Below, piece after piece: positions 42,601 through 54,563 of a stretch of DNA of 64,000 nt. A program made the translations under genes and the position numbers. The notes below the pieces were generated by a model. That model had not been told where the DNA came from. It saw only the letters and a program-made list of their open reading frames with translations, and did not search any database. Each line of letters begins with the position of its first letter. Positions within the stretch are counted from its first letter, which is position 1. The DNA lies in assembly GCF_000340215.1 (NCBI RefSeq), contig NW_006921533.1, forward strand, positions 8,043,940 through 8,107,939, given 5' to 3'. This stretch comes from Pseudocercospora fijiensis CIRAD86. Its lineage: Eukaryota; Ascomycota; Dothideomycetes; Mycosphaerellales; Mycosphaerellaceae.

Positions 42601-43843
42601 ATAGCGAATAGTTTATAACGCGTCTCGTTATATAAGATTTGCTCCCTTACTTTAAGTAAGCCCTTCTTTCGATTTAAACGTTCTTTACTAGAAGTCGTTA
42701 AGCCTTTGTCTCGCTTCTTACGTCGTTTTAATAGCTTTATATCGTCGCTCTAATCTGCCCTATCGTCGCCGTACTTCCGTTTTAGCCTTACCGGATCTTT
42801 GCTATTCTTGCCCTTATACTAGTTACGTTAGTCCTCTATCGCCGTACTCTAGTATACGTTACCTTTATAAATTTCGATCTAATACTAGTCGCTATATATA
42901 AACGAGTCTCCTCTCTGTTTTCTTCTTCGAATCTAGTATCCCTATCCGACTCTATCGAGTTAGATAACGACTTAGTTCTATATTTATCTTCTTCGTAGTT
43001 GCGACCTATCCTAAGTATATTATAACGAGTAGTAGTATTATTGCGAATCTAACGTAGTATATATTAGACTATACGCGTCTTCGTGCTTGTTTACTCTTCG
43101 AAAAGGGGGGTATTAAATTGCGGTTTTATCTTCTACTCCTATATAGACTACCCGAGTCGCTATCTATAATCGCTTATTAGTCCTATCGGATATGCCCCGC
43201 TAACGCTAAAGCATAATCGTAGCCTATAGACTGTTCGCTATTTTCGTATCTTATCGACGCTAGCCCGATTCGGTCGCGAGTCGGATTCGGGAACTATTAA
43301 TCTAGTGCTATTATTAGTCTAGCGGTAATTATTCTAGTCTATACCGACGGTATATAGCAACACTATCGACATTATACTAAAGCAATCGGCGTATTTAGAC
43401 TATTTATTCCTCGCTCGGTCGCTACTACGGTATATATAGATATATATTCTTTATCGGTAAATTAATTAGCGTTAGCTAATCCGCTAGGTCGAATATATAC
43501 CTTCGAAGCCGCCTCGTAGTATTACGGGTTAGTTAGAACTATCTCTATCGGCGTATTTAGCTAATTCGAGGTTAATAACACCGTAGAGGCCCTATACTCG
43601 ATAGATGTAATTCGAAATAGATTAGCTAGAGGTATATAATCTACCCTAGCCTAACGACTGCTAGTCGTAGCCGATTTAGCCTTTCCTTAATTATCGCGCT
43701 ACCCCGAGTCCGCTATCGCTATAGCGCAATTAGGGTACTTAAATATAGGCCGAGATTAAATAGATAAAGGAAGAGATCGCGGCGCTTAAGACTACTATAC
43801 GTAATATGCTTACTATATATTAGTATAAATTGCCTAAGAGAAG
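39690..43843. repeat. RIP-degraded repeat with coding traces
   Basis: The whole stretch is nearly devoid of CpA/TpG while keeping CpG and being full of TpA, the RIP signature. Traces of coding sequence remain on both strands if TAG/TAA are read as former CAG/CAA. On the plus strand, about 40230-40560 has KPITLSVIGY and EEALLYLKDSLPIIL. On the minus strand, about 42900-42040 has LLKVREQILYNETRYKLFAI, IPSRDVV and REAIRKERGYINTYIRSTLI. I cannot name these proteins. A run AAAGGGGGGTA at about 43104 looks like a polypurine tract. It may be the left part of the element whose right part begins beyond the LINE at 48.7 kb. Confidence 0.75.
40640..40730. repeat. Perfect inverted repeat with internal palindrome
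   Basis: A 16-base arm ATCGCGACGATCCTAT at 40640-40655 is matched by its exact reverse complement at 40715-40730. The left arm also lies in a 20-base perfect palindrome at 40647-40666. Between them TTAGGATCC-like units recur. Two alternative hairpins are possible. This could belong to a repeat terminus. Confidence 0.85.
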
Positions 43844-43844
43844 A

Positions 43845-46800
43845 AATAGCAGCGAATAACTAGAGACGAAGGGAAGACAGTTAAGAAGGAAGGGAGGACG
43901 AATAGAAAGCACTATATACTAGGGCAGAGGAGGTACTAAAGGCGGAAGATAGAAGAACCCCTAAGAGGGCATATAGGATAATAATCTTAGAACTCCTTAG
44001 AGGACTGAAAGCAATCTACAACTAGGCAAGCTACGTAATTATAAAGGTAGCTAATATAGTTGTAGCAAAGATTACGAAGAAACAATAGGAGACAAGCCTA
44101 AACTACCGCACCTAGGTAGTAGTAGCTAGTTAGGAGGCGCTAAAACCCCCGAGGACGGTAGTTAGAGTCTATATTACGGACCTATAGGAGCAAAAGGAAA
44201 TCTAAGGACTTATAGGGAAAGAGATTATAGAGAGAATTGCAGTTAAAGAGGTAATTAGGGCTAAGAACGAAGGAAAAGGGGTAATTAAGCTATTTATAGC
44301 ACAAGAGCAGGACAAAAAGAAGCTAGAAACATAAAAAGAATAGACAACTAAGATAGGGAAAATAGCAAAGGTCTCCTAACAGCAATTTATAATTATAGCC
44401 TATAGTATAACAAGAAGCTTTAAGGAAGAACAGGATATTAAGAGCCTATAAAGACAAAACTAAGCTATATACCTAGGCCTAAAGATTACAAAAGTAGTAT
44501 AGATTAAAAGGAAAATCGAAGAGACTAAGAAGCAGTCTTCCCTAATTATCTAGGTAGGGAGTATAGAGCAAGCTAACATAGTGCTAGACTAGGGGTTGTT
44601 CTAGGACTTTAAAAGATTAGAAACAGAGATATATAGAAGCAACTATAGGATAATGTAGTACTTTAAATATCAATACTATAGACACTTAGTAGCTAAGTAT
44701 ATAAAGACAACTAATACCTGCTCCTATTATATAGGGGATTACTAGGTTAAAGAATGTAAAGTATACAAGGGAGAAGCAAGATATATATACTATACTAAAA
44801 GATACCCCTCTTAGGCGAAGGAATGCCTAGTAAGAATATAGGCAGCTAGGAAGGTAAAGGAAGCTAGAATCAATACCCTAAAAAGATATACAATAAGCTA
44901 GGGCAGCTAGGTATAGAAGCAACCTAGCTAAGTGCTATAAAAGAGGTCTAGATAAGATAATGGATTCACATTTAGGGCCTTACTAGCACAAGAGAGTCAC
45001 TAGTAACTAGGGAGACTAAGATACCTTAACATTATAGGAAAGGAAGCAGGGCAGACAAAGCTTAGTCAAATGTTGGTCTAAAGTAAGGGAAGACTAAAGG
45101 AAAACTTATAGGGAAATAATATAGATAAAACCTAATAAACATTGCAACATTACTAAACATTATATAGTACAATATTAATAAGAGTAAAGACAAGGTATAG
45201 AGGAGCTTCCTTTAAGTACTAAACCTAAAAGAACATTATATTATAGCAATCTAAGAGTCCTAGCTTAACCTATATACAAAGAGACTAGCAACAGTTAAAG
45301 ACCCAAGATACTACCTAATTATCTATAACTAGGGAGCCCTAAGGATATACATCTATATTAGCAAGGAGATAGATACAGAAACCTAGCAGGCTATACTATA
45401 GGAGGATAGGGACCTAACATTAGTTTAAGTAGAGACATCCTAAGGTACACTCTAAGTCTACTATATATACAACCTACTACTAGACTTAAGAAGCAGTACC
45501 TAACTGAAAACCCTAGAAAGACTACCTAGGGTTATCTAGGGGAATACCTACTAAATCCTACTTAGGGATTTCAACCTCTACTACCCCCTCTAGGGCTTAG
45601 ACTTTACCCTAGCTTACTACTTCCTAGTAGGAAGACTAATTGATATATTAGAGAGGGAAGGAATAGAAATTGTTACCCTAAAGGGACTAATTACTTAGGA
45701 GGCAAGAGGAAGCAGCAGTACACTAGACCTATACTTTGTATTACATTAGATTAGGAACAGGATTACAAGATACAGGGTCAACTAGGAACTAGAAGAATCA
45801 TTAGACTACTTCCCGGTACAGATTGAGCTAAATATCTAAGCTAATTAGGAAAGGGAACTAGAGGAGAAGCTTAACTAGAAAGGTGCCTAATAGGGTAGGA
45901 TTAGGGAGGAACTAGAAAGGGACCCAAAACTAGAGGAACTCTTAACAAAGTACCTACTAAGGCTAGAGGATATTAATAAGGCAGTAGAAGAACTAATAGG
46001 AATCCTAAAACAGGTAGCTAGAAAGCATACCCTAGTAAAGAAACATTTACTATACTAGCAACTATACTAGACTAGTAAGTATATAAAGAAGGTTAAAGCA
46101 GTAAGGAAGGCTAGGAGGCAGTAGACATAAACCTATACCTAGGAAGTATAGGACAACTATAATAAAGCCTACTAGGAAAAGAAGATCTAGATTAAGAAAG
46201 ACAAGATACAAGAATAGAGATCTATAATAGGAATAATTATAAAGAAACTAGAGGAGATATAGAGGATAGCTAAATAGGCAAGGAGACCTAAATAGGATAA
46301 GGATATGCTACTACAATTCCCGGACATTATAGACTAATAAGGACAAATATAGACTATAATAGAAGGGAAAGTAAGAGCCCTAGGCTAATACTTCTTCTAT
46401 AGAAAAGTATAAGTAGACCTATTAGATATAAAGGAGAAAGAATAAGAGACTCTACTACTAGGTATACTAAGAGACACCTAGGTCAAACCCGAAACTATTA
46501 AAAGGATCCTAAAGAAAATTCTAGGCAATAAGGCACTAGGAGAAGACAAGATCCACAATAAACTTCTAAAAGTATATAGGAAGGGGCTAGCCCTAGTACT
46601 AGCTAATATCTTTTTACAAAGCCTAGCACTAGGACACTACCTAAGACTATTTAGGAAGTCCCTAACAGTAGTGCTAAGGAAGCCTTAGAAGGAAGACTAT
46701 ATATAGCTCAAGGCCTATAGACTAATAGCCCTACTTAATATAATAGGCAAGGTGCTAGAAAAAATTGTCGCTAAAAGGCTAACAACCTTTACCGAGGAAA

Positions 46801-48712
46801 GGAACATCCTTCCTAAAGGCTAGATAGGAGGAAGAAAGAAGAGGTTAATACTAATAGCTATAGAACTAATTATAGAACAGATCAAGCATATCTAGTACTA
46901 TAGTTAAAACTAGGTAGTAACCCTCCTCTCCCTTAATATCTTAGGAGCCTTTAACAATGTCTCCTATAAAAGGCTCCTATATATACTTAAACAGAAAGCT
47001 ATACTAAACTAGATAGTCCAATTTATCTAGTCCTTCCTATAGGAAAGATCAATATAGCTTATTCTAGGCAAATTCAAATTAGACCTAATGCTAACTAAAA
47101 AGGGAATCCCCTAAGGATTAACACTCTCCCTAATCCTCTTCCTTATCTTTATAGTAGACGTACTCCTACTCCTAGAATTAAAAAACACATTAGTATTAGG
47201 GTTTATAGATAATACAAACATCCTAGCCTAGTCTAAGATAATAGAAACCAACTATAAAATCCTAGAAGAGAAGTACTAGGAGTATAAAAAATAGGCAAGG
47301 AGGCATAGAGCAAAATTCGCCCTAGAAAAGTACTAGCTTATCTACTTTAGTAAGGCTAAATCAACCTACAATATAAAGCAATCAATTACTATCTAAGGCT
47401 TTGAAACCCAACTATTAACAGAGCTTAGGGTACTAGGGATCTAGCTAGATCTAAAACTAAATTAGGGACTATAAGTAAAGAAGGCAAAGCAGAGGGTAGA
47501 TGCTAATATACAATCCATTAATAGGCTTATAGCCTCTATATAGAGGGCTACATTTAAGAAAGCTAAAGTTATATACAAAGCAATTGTTAAGCTAGCAATA
47601 CTATATAGAGCACAGATATAGACAGCCTAGGAGAAAACACTAAAGAGGATTAAGCAACTAGTTAGTAGGTCCTAAACCTAAAGCCTAAAGAAAATCCTAG
47701 GAGTATATAAAACTATACTAATAAGGGTAGTGGAAATAGAATTAGGGATCCTACTAGTCAAATAATACTTTAAGGGACTAAGACACTAATATATAGCAAA
47801 GACAATAGAATACCTAGCCTAACAGACTATCTAAAAGGCACTAGACAAGATAAAAGCCTAGTATATTAGGACTAGGAGGCGAGATAGACTATAAATAACT
47901 CCCTAGAAAGTCAAAGACCTAGAGCAATATAGAGTCTTAATAAGAGAAATGCTAGAGAAAGAGCTTTAGGGACTAAATATAAGGCTAAAGGAAGACAAGC
48001 TAAAGGGAAAGAAACAAAGCCTAGTAGAATCAATTACTAGACACCTATAGGAGCAGGAATAGAACAAAACACAAGTTAGACTAGGAACCCTAAAGGTACT
48101 AATCAAATTTGGTTAATATAACTACTAGCTCTATAAGGACCTAAATAGGGCCGAGGCAAGCCTAGCTATCTAAATCAGATCTGAACATATTAGACTTAGA
48201 TCTTACCTATTTAGAAGAAACGTCCTAGGAATTGAAAGCAGAGCTTACTAATATAGCTACTAATCTTAGAACCCTAAGTATATACTGCTAGTCTGCCCTT
48301 AATAGTTAGAAGGCAGAAGTAATTAGAGACTAAAAGTAATAGAAAGGGAATACGATAAGCTAATCTAGAGCAAAGAAGACCTAAAGAGGATAGTAAAGTA
48401 AATTATTAAACAGGGATTTATACAACAATTCGCACTAGTAAGGGAAACTAAGGAGTAGATAAGAAGGAGGGAAGAAGAGGGGGAAAGAAGGGCAGGGCAG
48501 TAGGCAAGGTAGTTAGAGGGTAACAACTATAATACTAGTATACCCTAGAGGAAGGAAAACAAGGAAACGAGGAAGATCAACACTTATAAATAGGATAGGA
48601 GGGAGGTTTTTACCAACTAAGTTGGTTTCCTACCTAAAACAATACATAGAAACAGACCTGCATAGGCCGAAAGGCACTATAACAGGCAAATGAAATATCT
48701 ATCTATCTATCT
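43845..48712 (+). mobile_element. LINE (non-LTR) retrotransposon, copy 1, RIP-mutated
   Basis: Order of domains on the plus strand: a Gag-like ORF1 with zinc-knuckle remnants at about 44660-44840; an endonuclease region at about 45220-45850 (around YYPLQGLDFTLAYYFLVGRL); a reverse transcriptase at about 46680-47450, with the catalytic motif now FIDN at 47212-47223; and a C-terminal cysteine/histidine region at about 48240-48300. In-frame TAG/TAA stops occur throughout, mostly at expected glutamine codons. The 3' end is a short ATCT repeat tail (48695-48712), as in some I/Tad1-type LINEs. A 15-base sequence at 43813-43827 recurs at 48711-48725, a likely target-site duplication. No intact ORF remains, so the copy is dead. 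Confidence 0.85.
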
Positions 48713-48729
48713 ATATATTAGTATATATC

Positions 48730-50570
48730 TAAGATTAAAGCGTAGTGCTTAACGTAGCCGGGGCATCTTACCTTCTGTTTAATAAATAGATTAGTGCCTA
48801 TTACTATTAGAGTAGGACTTCTATATCGGACTTAGTAAAATTAATTATTTATCTTGCTTTTCTACGTTTATATTTACGCTCGTTCTGCCTCCTTAATTTG
48901 CCTATAGATTGTAAATCGCAGCTATAGGCCTCTGCCTAATATATCGGATAGACTAGCTCTCTACTATCGCTCGTTATTAATTCGAACGTATCTATGTTAG
49001 TCGCTTATCTAATATAAGGCGTCGACTCTAGCTTCGAAACTACAATCTACCCGTAGCATCTTAACTAATCGTTCGAGGTCTATATTATCGACTCCTACTA
49101 ACGCGCGGCCTCTAACTATAGGCTAGCGATAATCGAGTTTATATAGTCGATATATAGGTTTTACCTTCCCGTTCTACTCTTGTACTATAACTATGCTCTA
49201 CTATACATTATTTAGCACGCGGTACGGCGGCACCGCTCTAGATCCTTCTAGCGTCGCTAGTCTAGTATCCGTAGATATAGCAATTTCCGCGCAATCGCTA
49301 GTATCGCCGACTCTACGTATTATTACGCGTACCGTTTTTCGTCTCGTCTATCGGCGATAATTAGAACAAATCTTATATACTAGGTACCTAAACGCAGTCT
49401 GTCCCTCTACTATACGGATCTACTTTACTACCTTAGGGAACTCTTCTTCGTATTTCTCGTCTATTAATACTAGATCGTATAGGTAACCTTGCGTCCTTCG
49501 GCGTTCTAGTAATAATAGTAATCGGAACGTGCTACTAATCTAACTAGACTCCTAAATTAACCTCTCGACGCTAGCGTAAAATGCGTAGTATATCGACGGC
49601 GATAGGCTAAGGCCGCGGGTAATACCGCCTATTAAATATTAATCGCGAGGTAGTTAAGTACGTAGCATTCTCGAAGGCGGTAGTTGTATATGTAGCGTAG
49701 TAGAAAGTCGACGTTAGTTAGTAGTAGAAACTAGAACTACTCTAGTCGCGGGGTTTGCTAGTACTAACTCGGGCCCTAATTCGGTGTCGAATCGGGTGCT
49801 AAGCCTACTAGACAACTTCTATATCCTCTATTACTAACTTCGGTAGCGGGTTCGGCAAATTACGTTATCTATTATCTCGCTTCTTAACCTTACGCCTAGT
49901 ATATTATGTTGCTACGGATTTATATACGGTTGTTTATTCGGCCTCCTACTTAGACTACTACTCTAGTATACGATCTATAGAATATTTCGATCGTTTTATA
50001 CCTTTATTTGCTACTCGTTATAGCTAAATATATGCCTTTTCGCCGCCGATAGAGTTAGTAGCATCTATAGAAAACATACTATCTTAATCGTTAGCTCGAA
50101 CTATCTATATACCCTACTCTCGGGTCCTAAGACTAACCGCCTTACTAGCCTATACCCTCGTACTATAGCGGGTCTAGTCTACTCGCTATCGTATAATAAT
50201 TGTTAGTTACTATAAGGACATAGATCGGTTAATTTAGCTATATTACGTAGCTTATTAGCACTCGCGTCTCGCGCCGGCGATCGTAGTCGCAACTCTACTA
50301 TAGATAGGCTTATATTTATATCGCTAACTTTCGATTACTTGCTACGTAGTACTATATTTACTGCGACTTGTTAGTCCTGTATCTAGAACCGTCTATCGTA
50401 TAGGGGTTTATACTACAACGATTATCTGTAGCCTTATTACTTCGGTTACTAGTTGCGTAACTAAACTATTATATACTTAAGCGCTAGATACCTTACTTCG
50501 TCGATTTATTAGCTAGTTAGGCCCGACTCGCTAACCGACCCGGTTACGAGGCAGGTATTTAAGGTCGTTA
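48730..50570 (-). pseudogene. RIP-mutated unidentified coding region, divergent from helicase
   Basis: The minus strand reads as protein for hundreds of codons if TAG/TAA are taken as former glutamine codons. Readable parts include ANKGIKRSKYSIDRILE and KRDNR (about 50000-49800) in one frame. In a second frame, from about 49700 to 48740, there are YLIGGITRGLSLSPSIYYAF, then ERRRTQGYLYDLVLIDEKYE, then RLVKMLRVDCSFEARVDALY. The frame change near 49690 may be an intron or an indel. I do not recognise the family. Its left end meets the LINE insertion exactly, so the gene was probably cut by it, and matching sequence may continue at about 43.8 kb and below. Confidence 0.55.
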
Positions 50571-50804
50571 CCTTTCCTAATTACTGCCTTCTTTAACATT
50601 TACTATTAACTTATACTAATATACCTGTTCTATATATATGTACCCCCTTAACCTCCCTATCGTACGTATAGTATATTATTTCCTTCGCTAATGCCCTATT
50701 CTAACTTATATATAGGCCGCACTATGTAACTTAGCCGTCGTGCTCGACTAGCGTTAAGCTAGTATATATAGACACTTATTGCATAACGTAACTCTAACGG
50801 CTCG

Positions 50805-50866
50805 CGTTAGGGTCGGCGGGTATAAGCAGCTCTCCGCTCCTATTCTTACCTCCGCCGACCCTAACG
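50805..50866. repeat. 15-bp perfect inverted repeat between divergent coding regions
   Basis: CGTTAGGGTCGGCGG at 50805-50819 and its exact reverse complement at 50852-50866 flank a 32-base loop. It sits in the roughly 440-bp space between two divergent RIP-mutated coding regions. Notably GC-rich for its surroundings. Confidence 0.85.
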
Positions 50867-51008
50867 TATAGCGAATTTTACTACCTCTATTAGCTTTTCT
50901 GCTACTCTCGGATAGTATACATCGTTGTCGATCTATAGTCTCTAACCTCTGCTATATAAGTATTACTAATTAGTATAACCTGTTATATACTAATACTATA
51001 TACTAGTT

Positions 51009-54000
51009 ATAAACTCGTCGCCTACTGCCTTTACCGAGATAGTAATCTCTACGAATGTCGAGGACTAGCTAAATAATAACAAGCTACTAATTAAAGCCTT
51101 AAATAACGGTAAAGACGTCCCTAAATATATTATACTAAACCTATATAGTATCGACAAGCCTATTCTTACGTTAGTAATAAATAGGCTCCTTCCGTATCTA
51201 GAGAAACATTTTTTATTTAACTAGTCGAATAGGAAGTAGCTTCGCTAGCCCGTTAAGGGGTATTATAAGCAGAAGAAAAACACAGTATACGCTATTGCTA
51301 GCAACCTTACCTATCCTACTAAACCTAGACGTAGGCTATTAATGCCCGAATAGTACTTTAAAGATCCTAAATAGGCTCCGAAGTAGTACGTTAGGGGAAT
51401 GCTTCCGTAGGACAATACAAATAGTCCGAATAATAAAATTTAGAGGTCTATAGTCTACTTAGTATACCGCCTTATATAGAAGGTTATAAGGGACAAGTTT
51501 ACCCCGCCGGCTAGTAATAATACTAAAGAGGAAGATGTATCCGAGGGCGAGACTAATAGATCCTAATAAACTACGCCCTCTATACCTAAGCGTAGAGCAA
51601 GTTCTGCCTCTACTAGTAAGACTAGTAGAGCCGGTCGGGTATTTAAGAGGATAACGCTAGGAGATTTGTACGGTAGCAAGGATACTAATCTAGTAATGTC
51701 CGACGCGCTACGCCCTATTAAGCCGGACCGGGCTAAGATTACGTTATAGTTTAGTATTATCGACTAGCAGTTACCTTTAACGGTAGACTACGAGGTATTT
51801 AGCTTAAATTAGTCTATCCTACAATCGAAGACTTCTAATAATATTAGTATAAAGGATTTGTTACGGCTCTAGCTCGTACGAGAGTTATTACTATCGTCCG
51901 AATAGTAGAAGTACGAATTCTTCGTAGTAATCGATCTAGCTCGCGGCCCTAAAGGTCTTTCTAAATATAAGACTAATCCGATATTCTACTCCCTAACTAT
52001 AGAGATATATAATAGCTTAGATACTAGGATTTCTACTAGACTCGATTTCCTCGTCGGCAAAAATATAACAGACTATACTAGGATACCTTCTATATATCGT
52101 CGACCGTCCCTACTTAAGGCTTCTAGAACTATCGACCTAACTTAGTACAGTACTTCTATAGCCGGTAATCCTGCTAAAATTAATGTCGGTTAGGGTCTAT
52201 AGTCGCCTACGAAATCGGCTATTAAGCAAGCTAAGGACGACCGACTCGCTCGTAAGGATCGCGCCGATTACGAGCGCTATAAACAGCTTATCGCGGATAG
52301 ATTCTAGAGGATATAGGAAGAGTAGGAGGCAGCCCGGTAGGCAGCCGCGCGAAAAGCTATAGCCGACGTCGCTACGGATATAATAGCGATTTAGTAGGCT
52401 ATCGACAAGGCAGTTAAGGAGGTGCTCCGCGATAACGGTTATAATAGGAATACTGCTTTACTTCTAGTCGCCCTCGACGATTCGGTTCGAACGGCCGTCC
52501 GTTCCGTATAGCCCGATATAATAGAGTATACGGTAAAGGCCTATATTGCTTCTACTCTACCTAAGATATAGCACGCTTTAAATAGACTAGCACTATCCCT
52601 AGTATAACCTCCGGCGTAGACAAATGCTAGTAATAATACTAAGGACGATAGAAAAATTAAATCGAGCAAAGCCGATAATACTAATAGTAAGAAGGCCGGA
52701 GATATAATCGACTCGAAGCGAGATCGAATTCGCTAGAAATAGATCGAGTCGTTACCGAGTTAGATCGTATCGCTACTAGATCCGAATAAGCCCGAACTCG
52801 CCGTACGACTACCGGGTATATAAGTAGAAGTCTAAGCCGATCCTCTACCGATCTAGACGTTAGTAGGTTTTGTCGATTAGATCTCGTCGGCAATACCTAG
52901 CTAGTCGATAGATTTAGATATAGAAACCGACGTCGAGAAGCAGTTATCTAGTAACGTATACTCCTACCTCGACGCTAAGAACTTTAAGTTAATATGCGAT
53001 TTTAGACTACTCGATCCCTCTTAGACTTCGCTACGTATAGGTATTATTCCGCCTAGTTAGAGATCGACTTGTCCGTTAAAGTCTTACTAATTCTATATAA
53101 TTACCTAGACGCTTCTAGCTTCCGTTGCTAGCGCGGACTTCTATATCGGCGGCGTAGACGTAGATATAGGCAAGACGGTATATACTTTAGGGTACGTCGC
53201 TATAACCTCGATATAGTAGAGGGTATAGAGTAATAACGGGCTATTAACTGCTAACGCCTATCCTTTTCGGCTATCTAATTCGTCGGTTAACTTAGGACTT
53301 CGGCTAAATAAGAAAATTACGTTCGATCCGTAGGTATTAGCTAGCGGTATAAAGCCGGTTATCCGCCCTAGCGTTTACGTTGTCTGTATTCCGAAGCAGC
53401 TAGCCGAAAACTAGATATATAAGATCGACAACTTTATACTACCTAGAGCTATATTCGTATACGTATATCTTATAAAAGACTCTAGTAAGCTAACGAAAGA
53501 TAAGAGACGTAATAGAGCTAGTCCGTAGAACTACAACTAGGTCGTATATATCGATAACGTTCTTTATCTCGATTATATAGCGCTCCCGACTCGGCTAGAA
53601 CTAGAATAGGTGTTCGGTATAAAGGTTATAGATAAGTAGTAGTTAATAAAAGGCGTCCCGGTGCGCTTATTACTTAAATACGAGGATATAGAAGTACCCC
53701 CTTATTTATAGTACTATAAATAGATCGTCCTTACTACCTCGACTATAATATCTAATATGCTAGATTTTATAACGTACGAACGAGCTAAGAAATAGAAGTT
53801 CTAGACACAGTCGGACAAATCTAATTCGAAACCGCCGCTACTTCGTATACTAGCTACGACTATTATCGTCGACGAGTTTTATATTACTAAGATATATAGC
53901 GCTAAAGAGTAGACTGCCGTCGCTAGTCTTATAGGCTATCCTTTCGTTCTCGGCCTAAGTAGTACTCCCTTTAGCAAACTATCCAATTTAGCTATTATCG

Positions 54001-54563
54001 CAACTGCCTCGGTATAGAGATACGTTAATGCCTACGATATAAGGGGGTACCTCTACCTTGTTTAGTCGCCTTCTATAGTACAGTTTACTTTCGTCGACTA
54101 ATCGCTATTAACTAAAGAGACGCGCGATATAGAACGTAACTTCTAGTTTAGCGATAATAGTAATATCCCCGACTTAGCTAGGCACATTAGCAATTAGGTT
54201 TCTAAGTACTTACAATCCGAATACTCTAACGCGACCGTAGGTCGAACAGAACTAAGTATTATAGATAAAGATACTCGGGCGCTAGACAAGTTTCGCCCCT
54301 AGTTACTAACGAAAATAGTTCGCTTTAAGAAGACGCTAATATAGTAACCTATACCTAATACTCCGCGCATACCGGCTATCGATTGTCTACTATATTCCTC
54401 TTTTAATATCGGCTTGCAATTTAAATCTATAGAAGATCTAGTATTAAGCTAGTAGGTTAAAGAATAGAAGGTGTTAGGACTAAAGAGGTTACACGTAATT
54501 AGTATGTAACTAGGCTTAAGTAAAGCTAGGGTCTTAGTGCCTTAGGCAGGGCTTAGCACTTAG
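51009..54563 (+). pseudogene. SNF2-like helicase coding region, RIP-mutated, frame intact
   Basis: One plus-strand frame stays in register for over 1100 codons with no indel that I can see; every break is TAG or TAA where CAG/CAA (glutamine) is plausible. The likely start is ATA at 51009 (former ATG), giving NSSPTAFTEIVISTNVED. Helicase motifs in the same frame are GGVDVDIGKTVYTLGY at 53148 (Walker A, like the GKT of SNF2 proteins), IIVDEF at 53862 (DExH-like Walker B) and GLSSTPFSKLSN at 53952 (motif III). SNF2 proteins are DNA-translocating ATPases. A coiled, charged region with many A, R and E residues is at about 52200-52450. No C-terminal helicase half is seen; the frame loses character at about 54470-54560, next to the Gypsy element. 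Confidence 0.7.

Noticed and set aside
52681..52893. Minus-strand 70-codon frame
   Set aside because: It is antisense to the continuous helicase-like frame; RIP removes many stops' complements and creates chance frames.
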